64,000 nt of DNA, taken from Bosea sp. NBC_00550 (GTDB taxonomy: Bacteria; Pseudomonadota; Alphaproteobacteria; Rhizobiales; Beijerinckiaceae). Of the stretch, positions 51,127-60,485 are shown in pieces; position 1 is the stretch's first letter, and every line of letters begins with the position of its first letter. Made by a program: the position numbers and the translations under genes. The stretch spans positions 4,740,501-4,804,500 of the forward strand of contig NZ_CP102772.1 of NCBI RefSeq assembly GCF_026020075.1. Reading direction: 5' to 3'. Below the pieces are notes generated by a model, which was not told the DNA's origin, ran no database searches, and saw only the letters and a list, made by a program, of their open reading frames with translations.

Positions 51127-51361
51127 GCCCGGCCCTCACATTCAAGATGCGCGTCTTGCCGTTTGAAATCCGCAGCGGTTCCAATCGAACGCTAATGCGT
51201 CGGACTGCCGATGCTATTGTCCTTTAGGGAGCCTCCACAGCTGCCAAGCGGCGAGCCGGCTAGGGCGCTTGTACAGATGCGGATGGGAAGTCAGCTGCAA
51301 AACCCGCAACGGCGCCTGATAGGGGCACATACATGGTTGGTTGATCGCAGCCCGCGCCCGC

Positions 51362-52147
51362 TCAGTCCATGATGTGGTAGCCGCCATCAATGTAGATCAC
51401 GTCTCCGGTCATTAATCGGGCGGCATCGTGAGCGAGGAAAGCCGTCGCCACGCCGACATCGTCGATGCTGATCAGCTCGCGGGCCGGGGCACGGGATTTG
51501 GCCTTCGCCAATAATTCATCGAATTCGGCGATGCCAGAGGCTGCGCGGGTGGCGAGGGGGCCGGGCGAAACGGCGTGGACCCGGATACCCTTGGGGCCCA
51601 GTTCGGCGGCGAGATAGCGCACCGAGCATTCAAGAGCTGCCTTGGCCACACCCATGATATTGTAGTTTTCTACCACCATCTGCGAGCCGTAATAGGTCAT
51701 GGTAAAAAGCGTGCCGCCCTTCTTCATCAACGGCTCGGCCAGATGCGCCATGCGGATGAACGACCAGCACGAGATTTCCATGGTTTCGAGGAACCCCTCG
51801 CGCGGCGCGTCCGTCACGCGGCCCCGAAGCGTGTCCTTGGGGGCGGATGCGATCGAGTGAACCACGAAATCCAGTTCTCCCCACTCGGATCGGATGCGCT
51901 CGAAAACGGCTTCGAGCTCTCCGGGCGAGCTCATGTTCATCGGCATGACAATCGCAGCCTCCACCTCCTGCGCCAATGGCTCGACATAGGGCTTCGCCTT
52001 CTCGTTGAGATAGGTGACGGCGAGTTCGGCGCCAAAGGCGCGAAAGGCGCGGGCGCAACCCCAGGCGATCGACCGGTCGTTGGCGATGCCGACGATCAAC
52101 CCTCTGCGGCCTTCCAGGAGCTTGGCTTTGACGGTGGGCAGCGGCAT
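51362..52147 (-). CDS. fabI: Enoyl-[acyl-carrier-protein] reductase, FabI type
   Basis: A 261-aa NADH-dependent enoyl-ACP reductase. The SDR-like cofactor site is GIANDRSIAWGCARAF (about 20-35). The active-site pattern is Tyr-(X)6-Lys, visible as YNIMGVAKAALE (about 162-173). The C-terminal cofactor loop GDVIYIDGGYHIMD is typical. It starts 14 bp after a broken acetate kinase. In Hyphomicrobiales such a fabI copy often ends an operon of DUF3141, enoyl-CoA hydratase/phosphate acetyltransferase, ackA and fabI, so this is likely an accessory paralogue, not the housekeeping copy (inference). Confidence 0.92.
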   Translation of the reverse strand: MPLPTVKAKLLEGRRGLIVGIANDRSIAWGCARAFRAFGAELAVTYLNEKAKPYVEPLAQEVEAAIVMPMNMSSPGELEAVFERIRSEWGELDFVVHSIASAPKDTLRGRVTDAPREGFLETMEISCWSFIRMAHLAEPLMKKGGTLFTMTYYGSQMVVENYNIMGVAKAALECSVRYLAAELGPKGIRVHAVSPGPLATRAASGIAEFDELLAKAKSRAPARELISIDDVGVATAFLAHDAARLMTGDVIYIDGGYHIMD

Positions 52148-52161
52148 GACGGGACCTCCGG

Positions 52162-52666
52162 TCAGGATGCGGCGGACGTGTGGAGCAACGCGAAGGTGTG
52201 GCGGGCGATGACGAGTTCCTCGTCAGTTGGAATCACGAGGAGCGCCACTTTGCTTGCTGCGGTGGACATGCAAACGGCGCCGGATTCATTGGCGTCGGGT
52301 CTAGATCGGCACCCAGCCAGGCAAGACGTTCGGCGATGCGGCCGCGGATAGCCGGCGCGTTTTCACCGACTCCTGCGGTGAAGACGAAGGCGTCGAGTCC
52401 ACCAAGAGCGGCCGCCAACATCCCGGTCTGCAGCGCACAGCGATGGACGAAATGGTCGATTGCGAAGGCCGCGCCCGCCTCGTCACTCGCCAGCAGATCG
52501 CGCATGTCATTGGAGAGGCCGGAAAGACCCTTGAGCCCGGAATCGCGATACAGAAGATCAGAAACATCCTCCGCGCTCATGCCCTTGTGGGTGATCAGTT
52601 AGAGCACTACACCGGGATCGAGCTGACCGGGTCGGGTCCCCATCGGGAGGCCAGTGCGTCAATTGC
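52162..52666 (-). pseudogene. ackA: Acetate kinase C-terminal remnant with frameshifts and a stop
   Basis: Three pieces of an acetate/propionate kinase read in order on the minus strand. A short AIDALA piece (near 52666-52650) is followed by a frame change. Then come MGTRPGQLDPGVVL, an in-frame TAA at 52601-52599, and [20 protein letters not shown] through [16 protein letters not shown] second frameshift near 52298 leads to [17 protein letters not shown] and the stop at 52164-52162. About the first half of the gene (roughly 200 codons) is missing. It cannot give an active kinase. Confidence 0.88.
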
Positions 52667-52707
52667 TGGGCGGCGCGATCGGACATGCGGGATCCCTTCG
52701 GATGAAG

Positions 52708-54924
52708 TCAGGACGCGATACGATTGCCTGGATTCGACGGCCCAAGAGCTACCGGCTCACTTGGAGTCTGAAAGAACAGGGCAATGCGCGCGAGCCTCTC
52801 GCTAGTGGCGTCCGTTAGCGAGCCTGCCGCCTCCAGCACTTCGCGCAGAGCCGCGAAAGCCGCACGCCGCTCGTCTGGCTGCTTCGGCAGCAAAGCCGGG
52901 ATGGCTGCGAGTGCCGCATCCTCGTCGATCAGGAGCATGTAGTACTGTTCGCGTATCACTTTCTTGAATTCCCGAAGGCTTGTTTGCCGCGTCGCAGGAT
53001 GGGCCTGTCGGATACGACGGATCGCCTCGAAGCCGCGCTCGTCAACGCTGCCGCGTGCCAACCCGACATAGATTAGTGAACGGGCCAGCCCTTCGCGAAG
53101 CCCACCTGCCGTCATGAGCGCTCGCAATTCTGAAATCCGGGCTTCGAGGAGCCGGGTGTGCAGCAGGTTCGCCGCCGCTTGGCGCGGCCGGCGATGCGAC
53201 TTTACGTCGACACCGAGCGCACTCTGAAGCGCCGACGTTCCATAAATGGCATGGAAGCTCTGCTCCGACATCTTCTCAATCTCTTTACGCCAATTCTCTA
53301 AGCTTTCGACGATCTGCTCGGAAGCCTTCTCCTGAAGCGCCAAGAAAGGATTGTCGGCGGGAATTGCTTGCCTGTTTTCTCGAACGTTTTCCGCGGCGCC
53401 CTCGACCCACGAGAGCCAAGGGTTGCCGGCTCCAAACATTTCGTAGGAAAGGCGAAGCGGATGCAGGCTCCGCAACGCCGCGGCCATCGGCGTTGTGACG
53501 AGTGCCTGGACGATCGGCTGCGCCACGGTCCGGTAGAGCGCGAGGTTGATTTCGGAGACGCGCGCAGCGGCGGCAAACCGTCGCTCATCCTCCAGATCAT
53601 TTCCGCCCATGGCACGAATGTCATCCAGGGTTCGCGCTTCGCAGCGCATGACCCATGACCCCGTTACGAGATCGGGATTTGTGACCGCTTCACCCTTTGC
53701 CTCAAGAACTGCCTCGTAAAGGCCGGGCGGCAACACATCGATTAGGTCGATATTGGACGCGAACTCATCGTGCTCCTTGCGGGCCACTCCCGAAGAGACG
53801 AAGATACCAAGATGACCCACAGTCTCGTGCACCGCGTAGACGATTGTCTGGCCATAGGCGCGGATGTCGTCGACGCTATCGTATAGGTCGAGGATCCAGT
53901 CGAGCGCCTGCTGCGGGGGGGTGATGTTGTCGCCCTTGGAGCAGAAGACCACGATCGGTGAGGCAATGTTGCGTAAATCGATCGTCGTTCCATCGGAAGT
54001 CTGAATCGCACCGGCTGCAAGCTTGTTCCCCACAAAGAGCTCGTCGACGATAAACTGCATTTCTTCGGCATTGAGTGTTACATGCCCACCCCACCATTTT
54101 TCGAAACCGAGATAACGATCTGCTTCCGTGTCGATCTTTGAGTAGAGATTGTATTGCTTCGACCAAAGCGTGTTTGCGGGATTCTGGCTCTCGAAATTCT
54201 GAACTAACGAAGCCCCGTCGAAGATGCCGGCACCCAGATCGCCTGCAAGCGCGGTCAACCAACTGCCGCCGAGCAGCCCCCCCGCGTACCGCATCGGAAA
54301 CTGCCCCCTGACGCCAGCCCAGTAGGACAACGGCGTGCCGGCGACGATAATTGGGCCAAAAAGCTCCGGGCGAAGCGATGCCAGGATCATGACTGCCCAG
54401 CCGGCTTGGCAATTGCCGATTACGCAGGGTTTGCCCTCAGCATCCGGATGGCGCTCGATGACCTTCTCAAGGAAGATTGCCTCGGCCCGCGCGATGTCCT
54501 CGATGGTCTGGCCGTGCACAGGATCGGGCAAGAAGCCGATAAAATAACAGGGGTGCCCCGCCTTCAGGGCAACACCGATTTCGCTGTCGGCCTTGAAGCC
54601 GCCAATCCCGGGACCATGGCCCGCGCGCGGATCGACGACCACGAAGGGTCGCTTGCGTTGGTCAATGACTATCCCCGGCGGTGGAACGATGCCGGCCAGC
54701 ACGTAGTTGACCGGGCGCGCCAGCGTGCGCCCGTCACAAATTAATTCCGCTTCATAGTCGAGTACGTTTGGAGCGAGTTGTTTCGCGTGCTCCTCATACT
54801 GTCCTGCTCGCTTGCGCATTGTATCGAGGAAGAGAATCGCGCGCTGCCACGCGTCGGTCGAGTAAGAAAATGCGCTGTCTAGCGTGGACGGGTCTAATTT
54901 CTGAGATGTCGTCGGCTTGACCAT
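52708..54924 (-). CDS. DUF3141 protein (PHA-synthase-like alpha/beta hydrolase)
   Basis: A 738-aa protein of the DUF3141 family. It has an alpha/beta-hydrolase region with a Cys nucleophile box GNCQAGW (Cys about 172), resembling the G-X-C-X-G lipase box of poly-3-hydroxyalkanoate synthases, and a later HETVGHLGIFVSSG His region. The C-terminal third is helical. The ATG at 54924 has GGGAG 7 nt upstream. In relatives it leads an operon with a hydratase/phosphate acetyltransferase, ackA and fabI; here the middle gene is gone. Its substrate is unknown, but a short-chain acyl-CoA role is plausible. Confidence 0.88.
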   Translation of the reverse strand: MVKPTTSQKLDPSTLDSAFSYSTDAWQRAILFLDTMRKRAGQYEEHAKQLAPNVLDYEAELICDGRTLARPVNYVLAGIVPPPGIVIDQRKRPFVVVDPRAGHGPGIGGFKADSEIGVALKAGHPCYFIGFLPDPVHGQTIEDIARAEAIFLEKVIERHPDAEGKPCVIGNCQAGWAVMILASLRPELFGPIIVAGTPLSYWAGVRGQFPMRYAGGLLGGSWLTALAGDLGAGIFDGASLVQNFESQNPANTLWSKQYNLYSKIDTEADRYLGFEKWWGGHVTLNAEEMQFIVDELFVGNKLAAGAIQTSDGTTIDLRNIASPIVVFCSKGDNITPPQQALDWILDLYDSVDDIRAYGQTIVYAVHETVGHLGIFVSSGVARKEHDEFASNIDLIDVLPPGLYEAVLEAKGEAVTNPDLVTGSWVMRCEARTLDDIRAMGGNDLEDERRFAAAARVSEINLALYRTVAQPIVQALVTTPMAAALRSLHPLRLSYEMFGAGNPWLSWVEGAAENVRENRQAIPADNPFLALQEKASEQIVESLENWRKEIEKMSEQSFHAIYGTSALQSALGVDVKSHRRPRQAAANLLHTRLLEARISELRALMTAGGLREGLARSLIYVGLARGSVDERGFEAIRRIRQAHPATRQTSLREFKKVIREQYYMLLIDEDAALAAIPALLPKQPDERRAAFAALREVLEAAGSLTDATSERLARIALFFQTPSEPVALGPSNPGNRIAS

Positions 54925-55122
54925 TACACACTCCCGCCGGAATTCAGTTCCTAGTCGGCGCGGTTTTAGCCGGTCAGTGCGTAATTTACGAGTCCGATCT
55001 CGAAACGCCAGTTCTGGCCGACAACTGCATCTACTGAGCGCCCGAGGCACGCGCAAATAGGATTCCAGCGGAGAATCGGATGTGATTCATGGGTTTCGAC
55101 TGATCTGGAGGTCGGAAGCGAT

Positions 55123-55344
55123 GTCTACTCGGATGGACGAAGACGACTGGGCGTCAAAGAGAAGGACAGGCCCGCCTTCTTCGCCACCACGCTCATAAGG
55201 CCCGCCCGTATCGAGCAGGGCATCGGCACCCTCAAACGCTTCAAGCGCGTTGGCCTCCGATGCGAAAAGACAGCCCGGAATTTTCGGTCCATCGTCAGCT
55301 TCGCCGCAGGCCTATGCTTGATCAAATTCGTCCAGACGGCCTAA
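55123..55344 (+). pseudogene. IS5-family transposase C-terminal remnant
   Basis: 73 codons to TAA (55342-55344) match the end of IS5-type transposases: KEKDRPAFFATTLIRPARIE near the start, then GTLKRFKRVGLRCEKTARNF, ending LIKFVQTA. The rest of the transposase is missing upstream, where DUF3141 promoter DNA begins. The element is not functional. Confidence 0.82.
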
Positions 55345-55406
55345 CACGTAAGTAGCCGAGTGAAATTGGCGCGAGGCCCCGCGGCTGGCGTCCCGAAATG
55401 CCGCAA

Positions 55407-56654
55407 TCAGAGCTTCAACGCCTGCCTATACTCCTCGCCAAACGTGGACAGTGAACTGGCGAGCACCGTCGCCGCGCCATCCACCAGGCCGCAACGGCCG
55501 GAACCAGGCAGCAGCCGCGTAAGATTCTCCAGGGCCGCAAGATCACTCGGCCGCCCGGCGCCGGCCTCGATACGCTCGAGGATGCGCGAAACCTGATTTG
55601 TGCCGATCTTGCAGGAGGGGCATTGACCGCAGGAATTGGCCGCGAAGAAAGCGACGTATTCTGCCGTCTTGCGCAGGATACTAGTGCCTTCGCCAACTAC
55701 GATCATCGCACCCGTGCCGAGCCGCGAGCCACGTGCCCGCAGGCTGTCGAAATCCAGCGCCACGTCGAGATCACTGGCCGTCAGAAGCGTGTTGGAAGGA
55801 CCGCCGGTGAAGACGGCCTTGAACCCCTTATCCGCGAGCATTCCGCCGCCATGGCCGAACACCAGGTCGCGTAGGGAGGTGCCCATGGGCAGTTCGTGCA
55901 GGCCGGGGCGCATTACGTCACCGGACAGCGAATAGAGCTTGGTGCCCACCGCATCGCCGAGGCCGAGCCCCCGATACCAAGCAGCGCCCCGGCCCAGGAT
56001 GTGCGTCGCATGGGCGAAGGTCTCGACATTGTTCAGCAGCGTCGGCGCGCCGTACACGCCCTTCTCGGCGGGGAAGGGCGGCTTGAGCGACGGGAAGGGA
56101 AAGCCGCCCACCACGCTGGCCACCGCTGCCGTCTCCTCGCCGCCGACATAAAGGCCGGAGCTGGGACTGACATGGATCTCCACAGGCATCCCGATCGCCC
56201 CGCCGACGCGCGCGAGGAGAGGATGCTGGCGCCACGCCGCGGACGCGGCGTGCAGCATTTCCACCAAGCCGGTCTCGCGCGGATTGACGTAGAGGGCAAT
56301 CCTGTTCGCCTTGACTGCGATCGCGCCGATGAGCGCGCCCTGGATCACCTGGTGGGGCGTGCGGGAGAGCAGGAATCGGTCCTTGAAAGTGCCTGGCTCA
56401 TCCTCATTGCCATTGCAGATGATCCATTTCCCGCCTCCCTCCGGGCAGAGCGGCTGGGCAGCCACGGCGGCCCATTTGCGATGCGTCGGAAAGCCTGCGC
56501 CGCCCAGACCGCGCAGCCCGGCAGCTTCCAGGGTGGGAATGATGCTGGCCGGGTCCGACAGGGCACGCTCCAACCCTTCGCCGCCGCCCGCCGCGAGCCA
56601 CCCGGCGAGATCCGGACCGACTTGGATGGCCTCGGCGGTGAGCACGGCGGTCAT
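55407..56654 (-). CDS. NuoF-like NADH-binding flavoprotein subunit
   Basis: A 415-aa protein of the complex I 51-kDa/HndC family. The FMN/NADH site is RGLGGAGFPTHRKW (48-61), GNEDEPGTFKDR (82-93) and YVGGEETA (159-166). A [4Fe-4S] site is at Cys332, Cys335, Cys338 and Cys378. No NuoE-like partner and no membrane complex I genes are present. Its start overlaps the flavoprotein stop by 4 bp (ATGA). It probably passes electrons between NADH and the neighbouring Fe-S protein (inference). Confidence 0.88.
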   Translation of the reverse strand: MTAVLTAEAIQVGPDLAGWLAAGGGEGLERALSDPASIIPTLEAAGLRGLGGAGFPTHRKWAAVAAQPLCPEGGGKWIICNGNEDEPGTFKDRFLLSRTPHQVIQGALIGAIAVKANRIALYVNPRETGLVEMLHAASAAWRQHPLLARVGGAIGMPVEIHVSPSSGLYVGGEETAAVASVVGGFPFPSLKPPFPAEKGVYGAPTLLNNVETFAHATHILGRGAAWYRGLGLGDAVGTKLYSLSGDVMRPGLHELPMGTSLRDLVFGHGGGMLADKGFKAVFTGGPSNTLLTASDLDVALDFDSLRARGSRLGTGAMIVVGEGTSILRKTAEYVAFFAANSCGQCPSCKIGTNQVSRILERIEAGAGRPSDLAALENLTRLLPGSGRCGLVDGAATVLASSLSTFGEEYRQALKL

Positions 56655-58273
56655 GTGGCGATCGACCTATCGGTGGAGGCGTCGAAATTGCCATAGGGCG
56701 GAAAGATCATCGGCGACTTGCGGCTAAGTGGCAGGCCCTGCATCTCAAGGGCGCGGCGCCAATTGGCCAGGTGCGCCAGACCGACGTTACGCGGCCGCTC
56801 CCCCCGTGCGTCGGCCGCCGCGCTGGCACCGGCGTGGCGGCCGAACACCACCAGTTCCAGCAGCGCGTTGCCCATCATGCGGTTGCGCCCGTGCAGTCCG
56901 CCGGTCACTTCGCCGGCACACAGAAGGCCGGGGACGGCCGTGCGGCCCTTCGGGTCGATCAACACACCGCCATTCTGGTAGTGCAGCGTTGGACGGATCA
57001 GGAAGGGTTCTTCGGCCGGGTCGAAGCCGCCGCGATGCGCGAGGTGGAGCAGCGTGACGAGGCTTTTCTCCAGGATGCCGGGCTTCGCCTGTTCCAGGGA
57101 TGGCGTGTCAAGAAAGACGCCGGTCTTGCCATCGCGGCCGATGCCCCGGCCCTCGGCGATCTCGCGCAGGACCGCTGAGGCCACGATGTCGCGTGGCTGC
57201 AATTCATCGACAAAACGCTCACCCCGCCCATTCACCAGATAGGCGCCGGACGAGCGGGCCGCCTCGCTGACCAGCGCGCCTTCCAGGTGCGGCGGCCAGG
57301 CGATGCCGGTAGGGTGGTACTGGAAGCTGTCCACGTCGCGCAGCGCAGTGCCGAGGCGATAGGCCAGCGCCAGCCCGTCCGCCGTGGCGCCGTAGTGATT
57401 CGAGGTCGGAAACCCCGCGAGATGCAGCCGCCCCGCGCCGCCAGTGGCCAACACCACCGCCCCGGCGCGCGCCAGCACCGCGCGGCCGTGAGCGAAGTCG
57501 TGCAGGACCGCCCCGGCACAGCGGCCGCGATCGTCGCTTAGCAATTCCAGCGCCGGATGGCGGTCGAGGAGGGTGATCCCCGGCTGCAGCAGGGTCGCTT
57601 CCCGCAGCGCCCGCATCAGTTCCAGCCCGGTGAAGTCTCGATAGGACAGCAGTCTGGCCGCGGTGGCGCCGCCCGGCTTCTTGCGCAGCAGCGTACCGCC
57701 CATGCGTTGGCTGTTCTCGGTGAGGTCGAAGTTCATCCCCTCCTGGATCAGCCAGCGGATGGCGGAAGGTCCGTCTGCGACCAGGGCCGCCACCAATGCC
57801 TTGTCGGCGGTGAAATGGCCCGCGCGCAGCGTGTCCTCGAAATGGCGTTGCAGGCTATCCTCGGCGCCCACGGCGGCCTGGATGCCGCCTTCGGCCATGA
57901 CGGTGTTGCTGTCTCCGATGCGCAGCTTGGTGGCGAGCAGCACGCGCGCCCCGGCACGGGCGGCGGTTAATGCCGCCACGCAGCCCGCTCCACCACCGCC
58001 GATGACCAACACATCAGCGTCCAGGGTCGGAGCGCCGGCGAGGTCCACATCCTCCAGCAGCGAATCCGCCTGCAGCAGGTCAGCGAGGATGGCCGGGCAT
58101 TCCTGGCCGGCGCTGACGCCGACCCGGAGCGTCACCATGGCGCCCGGCTGGCGGTCAGGGTGGTAGCCGGCCAGCAGGTCCTGCACCGGCAGGTCCAATG
58201 CCTTGGCCGGGGCCGGGGCGGCGGCTCGCCAAGCCTCCACGGCTTGCGCATGCGGAATGCAGGCGGCGCTCAA
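56651..58273 (-). CDS. Fumarate reductase/succinate dehydrogenase-like flavoprotein
   Basis: A 540-aa FAD protein. The FAD motif IGGGGAG is at 91-97. SNT at 122-124 stands where membrane SdhA/FrdA has the FAD-linking His, so FAD is likely non-covalent, as in aspartate oxidase and soluble fumarate reductases. Active-site elements are kept: HPTG (320-323), RD (361-362), R427 with HY (431-432) and LHGRNR (460-465). An ~80-residue N-terminal part precedes the FAD fold and is not recognised. It overlaps both neighbours by 4 bp. Confidence 0.88.
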   Translation of the reverse strand: MSAACIPHAQAVEAWRAAAPAPAKALDLPVQDLLAGYHPDRQPGAMVTLRVGVSAGQECPAILADLLQADSLLEDVDLAGAPTLDADVLVIGGGGAGCVAALTAARAGARVLLATKLRIGDSNTVMAEGGIQAAVGAEDSLQRHFEDTLRAGHFTADKALVAALVADGPSAIRWLIQEGMNFDLTENSQRMGGTLLRKKPGGATAARLLSYRDFTGLELMRALREATLLQPGITLLDRHPALELLSDDRGRCAGAVLHDFAHGRAVLARAGAVVLATGGAGRLHLAGFPTSNHYGATADGLALAYRLGTALRDVDSFQYHPTGIAWPPHLEGALVSEAARSSGAYLVNGRGERFVDELQPRDIVASAVLREIAEGRGIGRDGKTGVFLDTPSLEQAKPGILEKSLVTLLHLAHRGGFDPAEEPFLIRPTLHYQNGGVLIDPKGRTAVPGLLCAGEVTGGLHGRNRMMGNALLELVVFGRHAGASAAADARGERPRNVGLAHLANWRRALEMQGLPLSRKSPMIFPPYGNFDASTDRSIAT

Positions 58274-58950
58274 GCAACGGACTCCGTAGGGGGCGGATTG
58301 GCGCCGGGCGCGTCGAAGTCAATCGGCTGCCGGCCTTCCCCGATCTCGTGCAAGCGCATGATCAGGTCCGACGGGCGCAGTGTGAGGGAGGCGCGCATCC
58401 GCCGCACGAACTGGCCCAGATGCGCAGGGTCGATATGCTCGGGGCAGGCGGCAACGCAGAGATTGCAGAGCACACAGTGATCGAACAGCCCCGCCGCCGC
58501 GTCGGTCTGGCCCAGAACGGCCAGATCGACCATGCGCTGCACCTCGATCCCTTTGGGGCAGGCGTGGTCGCAGCCGCCGCAGTGGCGGCAATGCTTGGCT
58601 TCGGGGAAGACCGCGCCGATCTGCTCGATGGCTGTCCAGCTGTCGGCGAGGAGTTGCAGGTCGTAGCCATGCGCGCGGCTAGCCGGGAAATGGTCGATGA
58701 AGGCGACCTGCATGCCCTCCTCGGCCAGCATCTCGCAGGCGAGCGCCGTGCTGGCCAGCCGCTCGCCCGTGCGGCGCACCAGAACCCGGCAGGCACCACA
58801 GACCCCCTGGCCCATGCAGCCCACATTCTCGGTGAGCGGCAGGCCGGCCCCGATCCAGGCCTGGAGCAGGGAGACGCCCCTGGTCGCCCGGATGGCATGG
58901 CCGTCGAAGGTGAAGCCTACGCCATCGGCGGCTGCGGCATCGTCGGCCAT
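58270..58950 (-). CDS. Fe-S subunit with [2Fe-2S] and two [4Fe-4S] motifs (SdhB/FrdB-like)
   Basis: A 226-aa electron-transfer protein. The N-terminal plant-ferredoxin-like domain has Cys45, Cys51, Cys54 and Cys72. The C-terminal part has two full CxxCxxCxxxCP motifs: Cys121/124/127/131 and Cys149/152/155/159. The ATG at 58950 has GGAGGAG 8 nt upstream, favoured over ATG 58974. It links the flavoprotein (4-bp overlap) to the NuoF-like subunit. No cytochrome b or anchor subunit is encoded, so the complex should be soluble. Confidence 0.88.
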   Translation of the reverse strand: MADDAAAADGVGFTFDGHAIRATRGVSLLQAWIGAGLPLTENVGCMGQGVCGACRVLVRRTGERLASTALACEMLAEEGMQVAFIDHFPASRAHGYDLQLLADSWTAIEQIGAVFPEAKHCRHCGGCDHACPKGIEVQRMVDLAVLGQTDAAAGLFDHCVLCNLCVAACPEHIDPAHLGQFVRRMRASLTLRPSDLIMRLHEIGEGRQPIDFDAPGANPPPTESVA

Positions 58951-58979
58951 GCGGGTTTCTCCTCCATCCGTCATCGGGT

Positions 58980-60485
58980 TCACCAGAGGCCCAATATCCT
59001 CCACCAGGTGGTGCCGAGCACCGCGTAGATGATAAGCTCCCCAACGCACATGATGAAGCCGACGCGCCACCAGGTGCCCAACGGCACATAACCGCTTCCG
59101 AAGATGATGGGCGAGGTGCCGGTGGCGTAGTGCGTCAGTGTCATCATGATGCTTGAGCCGGCCACCATCATGAGCAAGAACGGTATCACATAGTCGGGCG
59201 GCACCACGCTGACGCCCACGGTCAGGAAGGCGAGCATCATGGCGCTGATGTGCGCCGTCGTGCTGGCGAAGAAGTAGTGCGAGAAGACAAAGAGCAGCAC
59301 GAGCAGCGTCGCGGCCAGCTCCCATCCCATGCCGGCGGCCACGATGCCGTTCTTCAGCAGGTTGGAGAACCAGGGGATGACACCGGTCTCGTTCAGCTGC
59401 TCGGCCATCATCACCAGGGCGCCGAACCAGATCAGCGTATCCCAGGCGCTCTTTTCCGAAAGGACGTCGTCCCAATCGATCGTGCCGGTGATGATGAGGG
59501 TGAACAGGCCCAGGAAGGCAACGGCTGTGGGGTCAAGCGTGAAGGCCGGGCCGAAGATCATCGCCGGCACGTTGGCCCAGAGCACGAGCAGCATCGCGAA
59601 GGTGCCGATCATCACCCATTCCTTGCCCGAGAGCGGGCCCATGCGCTTCAGTGCGGTCTGCGCATATCCGACCGCATCCGGCGTCGCCTTCACCTCGGGT
59701 GGGGAGAGGATGGAGATGGCGATGGGCATGAGCAGCAGGCAGACCAGGCCCGGCACCAGCATGTAGAGCGCCCAGGCCGTCCAGGTGAGATGGAAGGTCT
59801 GGTTCGTGACCCGCGCGACATAGTCGACCACCAGCGGGTTCGGCGCCGTGGCGGTGACGAACATGCCCGAGGTGATCGTATTGGCATGCATGTTTACGAG
59901 CGACAGGTAGGTGCCCATCTTCCGCTCGGTGCCCTTGGCAGGATCGGAATCAAACGCGGTCGCGATCGATCGCATGATCGGATGCACGATGCCACCACCG
60001 CGGGCCGTGTTGCTGGGCGTGAAGGGCGCCAGCACCAGTTCGCAGATCGCCAACCCGTAGCCGATCCCGATGGTCCGCTTGCCCAGCAGGCTGATGAAGA
60101 TCAGGCCCATGCGGCTGCCCAGACCGGTCTTCTTCAGGCCGCGCGAGATGAGGATCGCGACCACGATCAGCCAGATGAGGGGACTGGACAGGCTACCCAG
60201 CGCGTCCGCTATGGCGCCCCTCGAGGAGGTCGCGGTGACCTGCGAAAGGGCGACGATGGTCATTGCCATCATGGCCATGACGCCGATCGGCATGACCTTG
60301 AGGATGATCGCGAGGATGGTGGTCAGGAAGATGCCCAGAAGCGCCCAGGCCTTCGGCGTCAGCCCTTCGGGGGCGGGCAGCAGCAGCATGACGACCAGGA
60401 AGATCGTCGTGATGATCGCGGGCTGCAGTCGGAACGGTACCGATGCCTTGAAAAAATCGAACATCGCCTTCAGGCGCCCGAGCAT
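58980..60485 (-). CDS. DASS/SLC13-family divalent anion (dicarboxylate) transporter
   Basis: A 501-aa membrane protein of the divalent anion:Na+ symporter family (CitT/TtdT-like). It has about 12 helices and the paired substrate loops typical of the family: PSNTARGGGIVHPI (about 158-171), a second SNT-like region TATAPNPLV, and TGTSPIIFGSGY near the end. The ATG at 60485 has AGGGGGA 8 nt upstream; a TTG at 60491 is in frame. It is the first gene of the four-gene operon, 29 bp before the Fe-S subunit. Expected cargo: a C4-C6 di- or tricarboxylate. Confidence 0.9.
   Translation of the reverse strand: MLGRLKAMFDFFKASVPFRLQPAIITTIFLVVMLLLPAPEGLTPKAWALLGIFLTTILAIILKVMPIGVMAMMAMTIVALSQVTATSSRGAIADALGSLSSPLIWLIVVAILISRGLKKTGLGSRMGLIFISLLGKRTIGIGYGLAICELVLAPFTPSNTARGGGIVHPIMRSIATAFDSDPAKGTERKMGTYLSLVNMHANTITSGMFVTATAPNPLVVDYVARVTNQTFHLTWTAWALYMLVPGLVCLLLMPIAISILSPPEVKATPDAVGYAQTALKRMGPLSGKEWVMIGTFAMLLVLWANVPAMIFGPAFTLDPTAVAFLGLFTLIITGTIDWDDVLSEKSAWDTLIWFGALVMMAEQLNETGVIPWFSNLLKNGIVAAGMGWELAATLLVLLFVFSHYFFASTTAHISAMMLAFLTVGVSVVPPDYVIPFLLMMVAGSSIMMTLTHYATGTSPIIFGSGYVPLGTWWRVGFIMCVGELIIYAVLGTTWWRILGLW

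Noticed and set aside
55407..58950. Part of respiratory complex I or II
   Set aside because: No other nuo genes, no NuoE, no cytochrome b or anchor subunits, and the flavoprotein lacks the covalent-FAD histidine.
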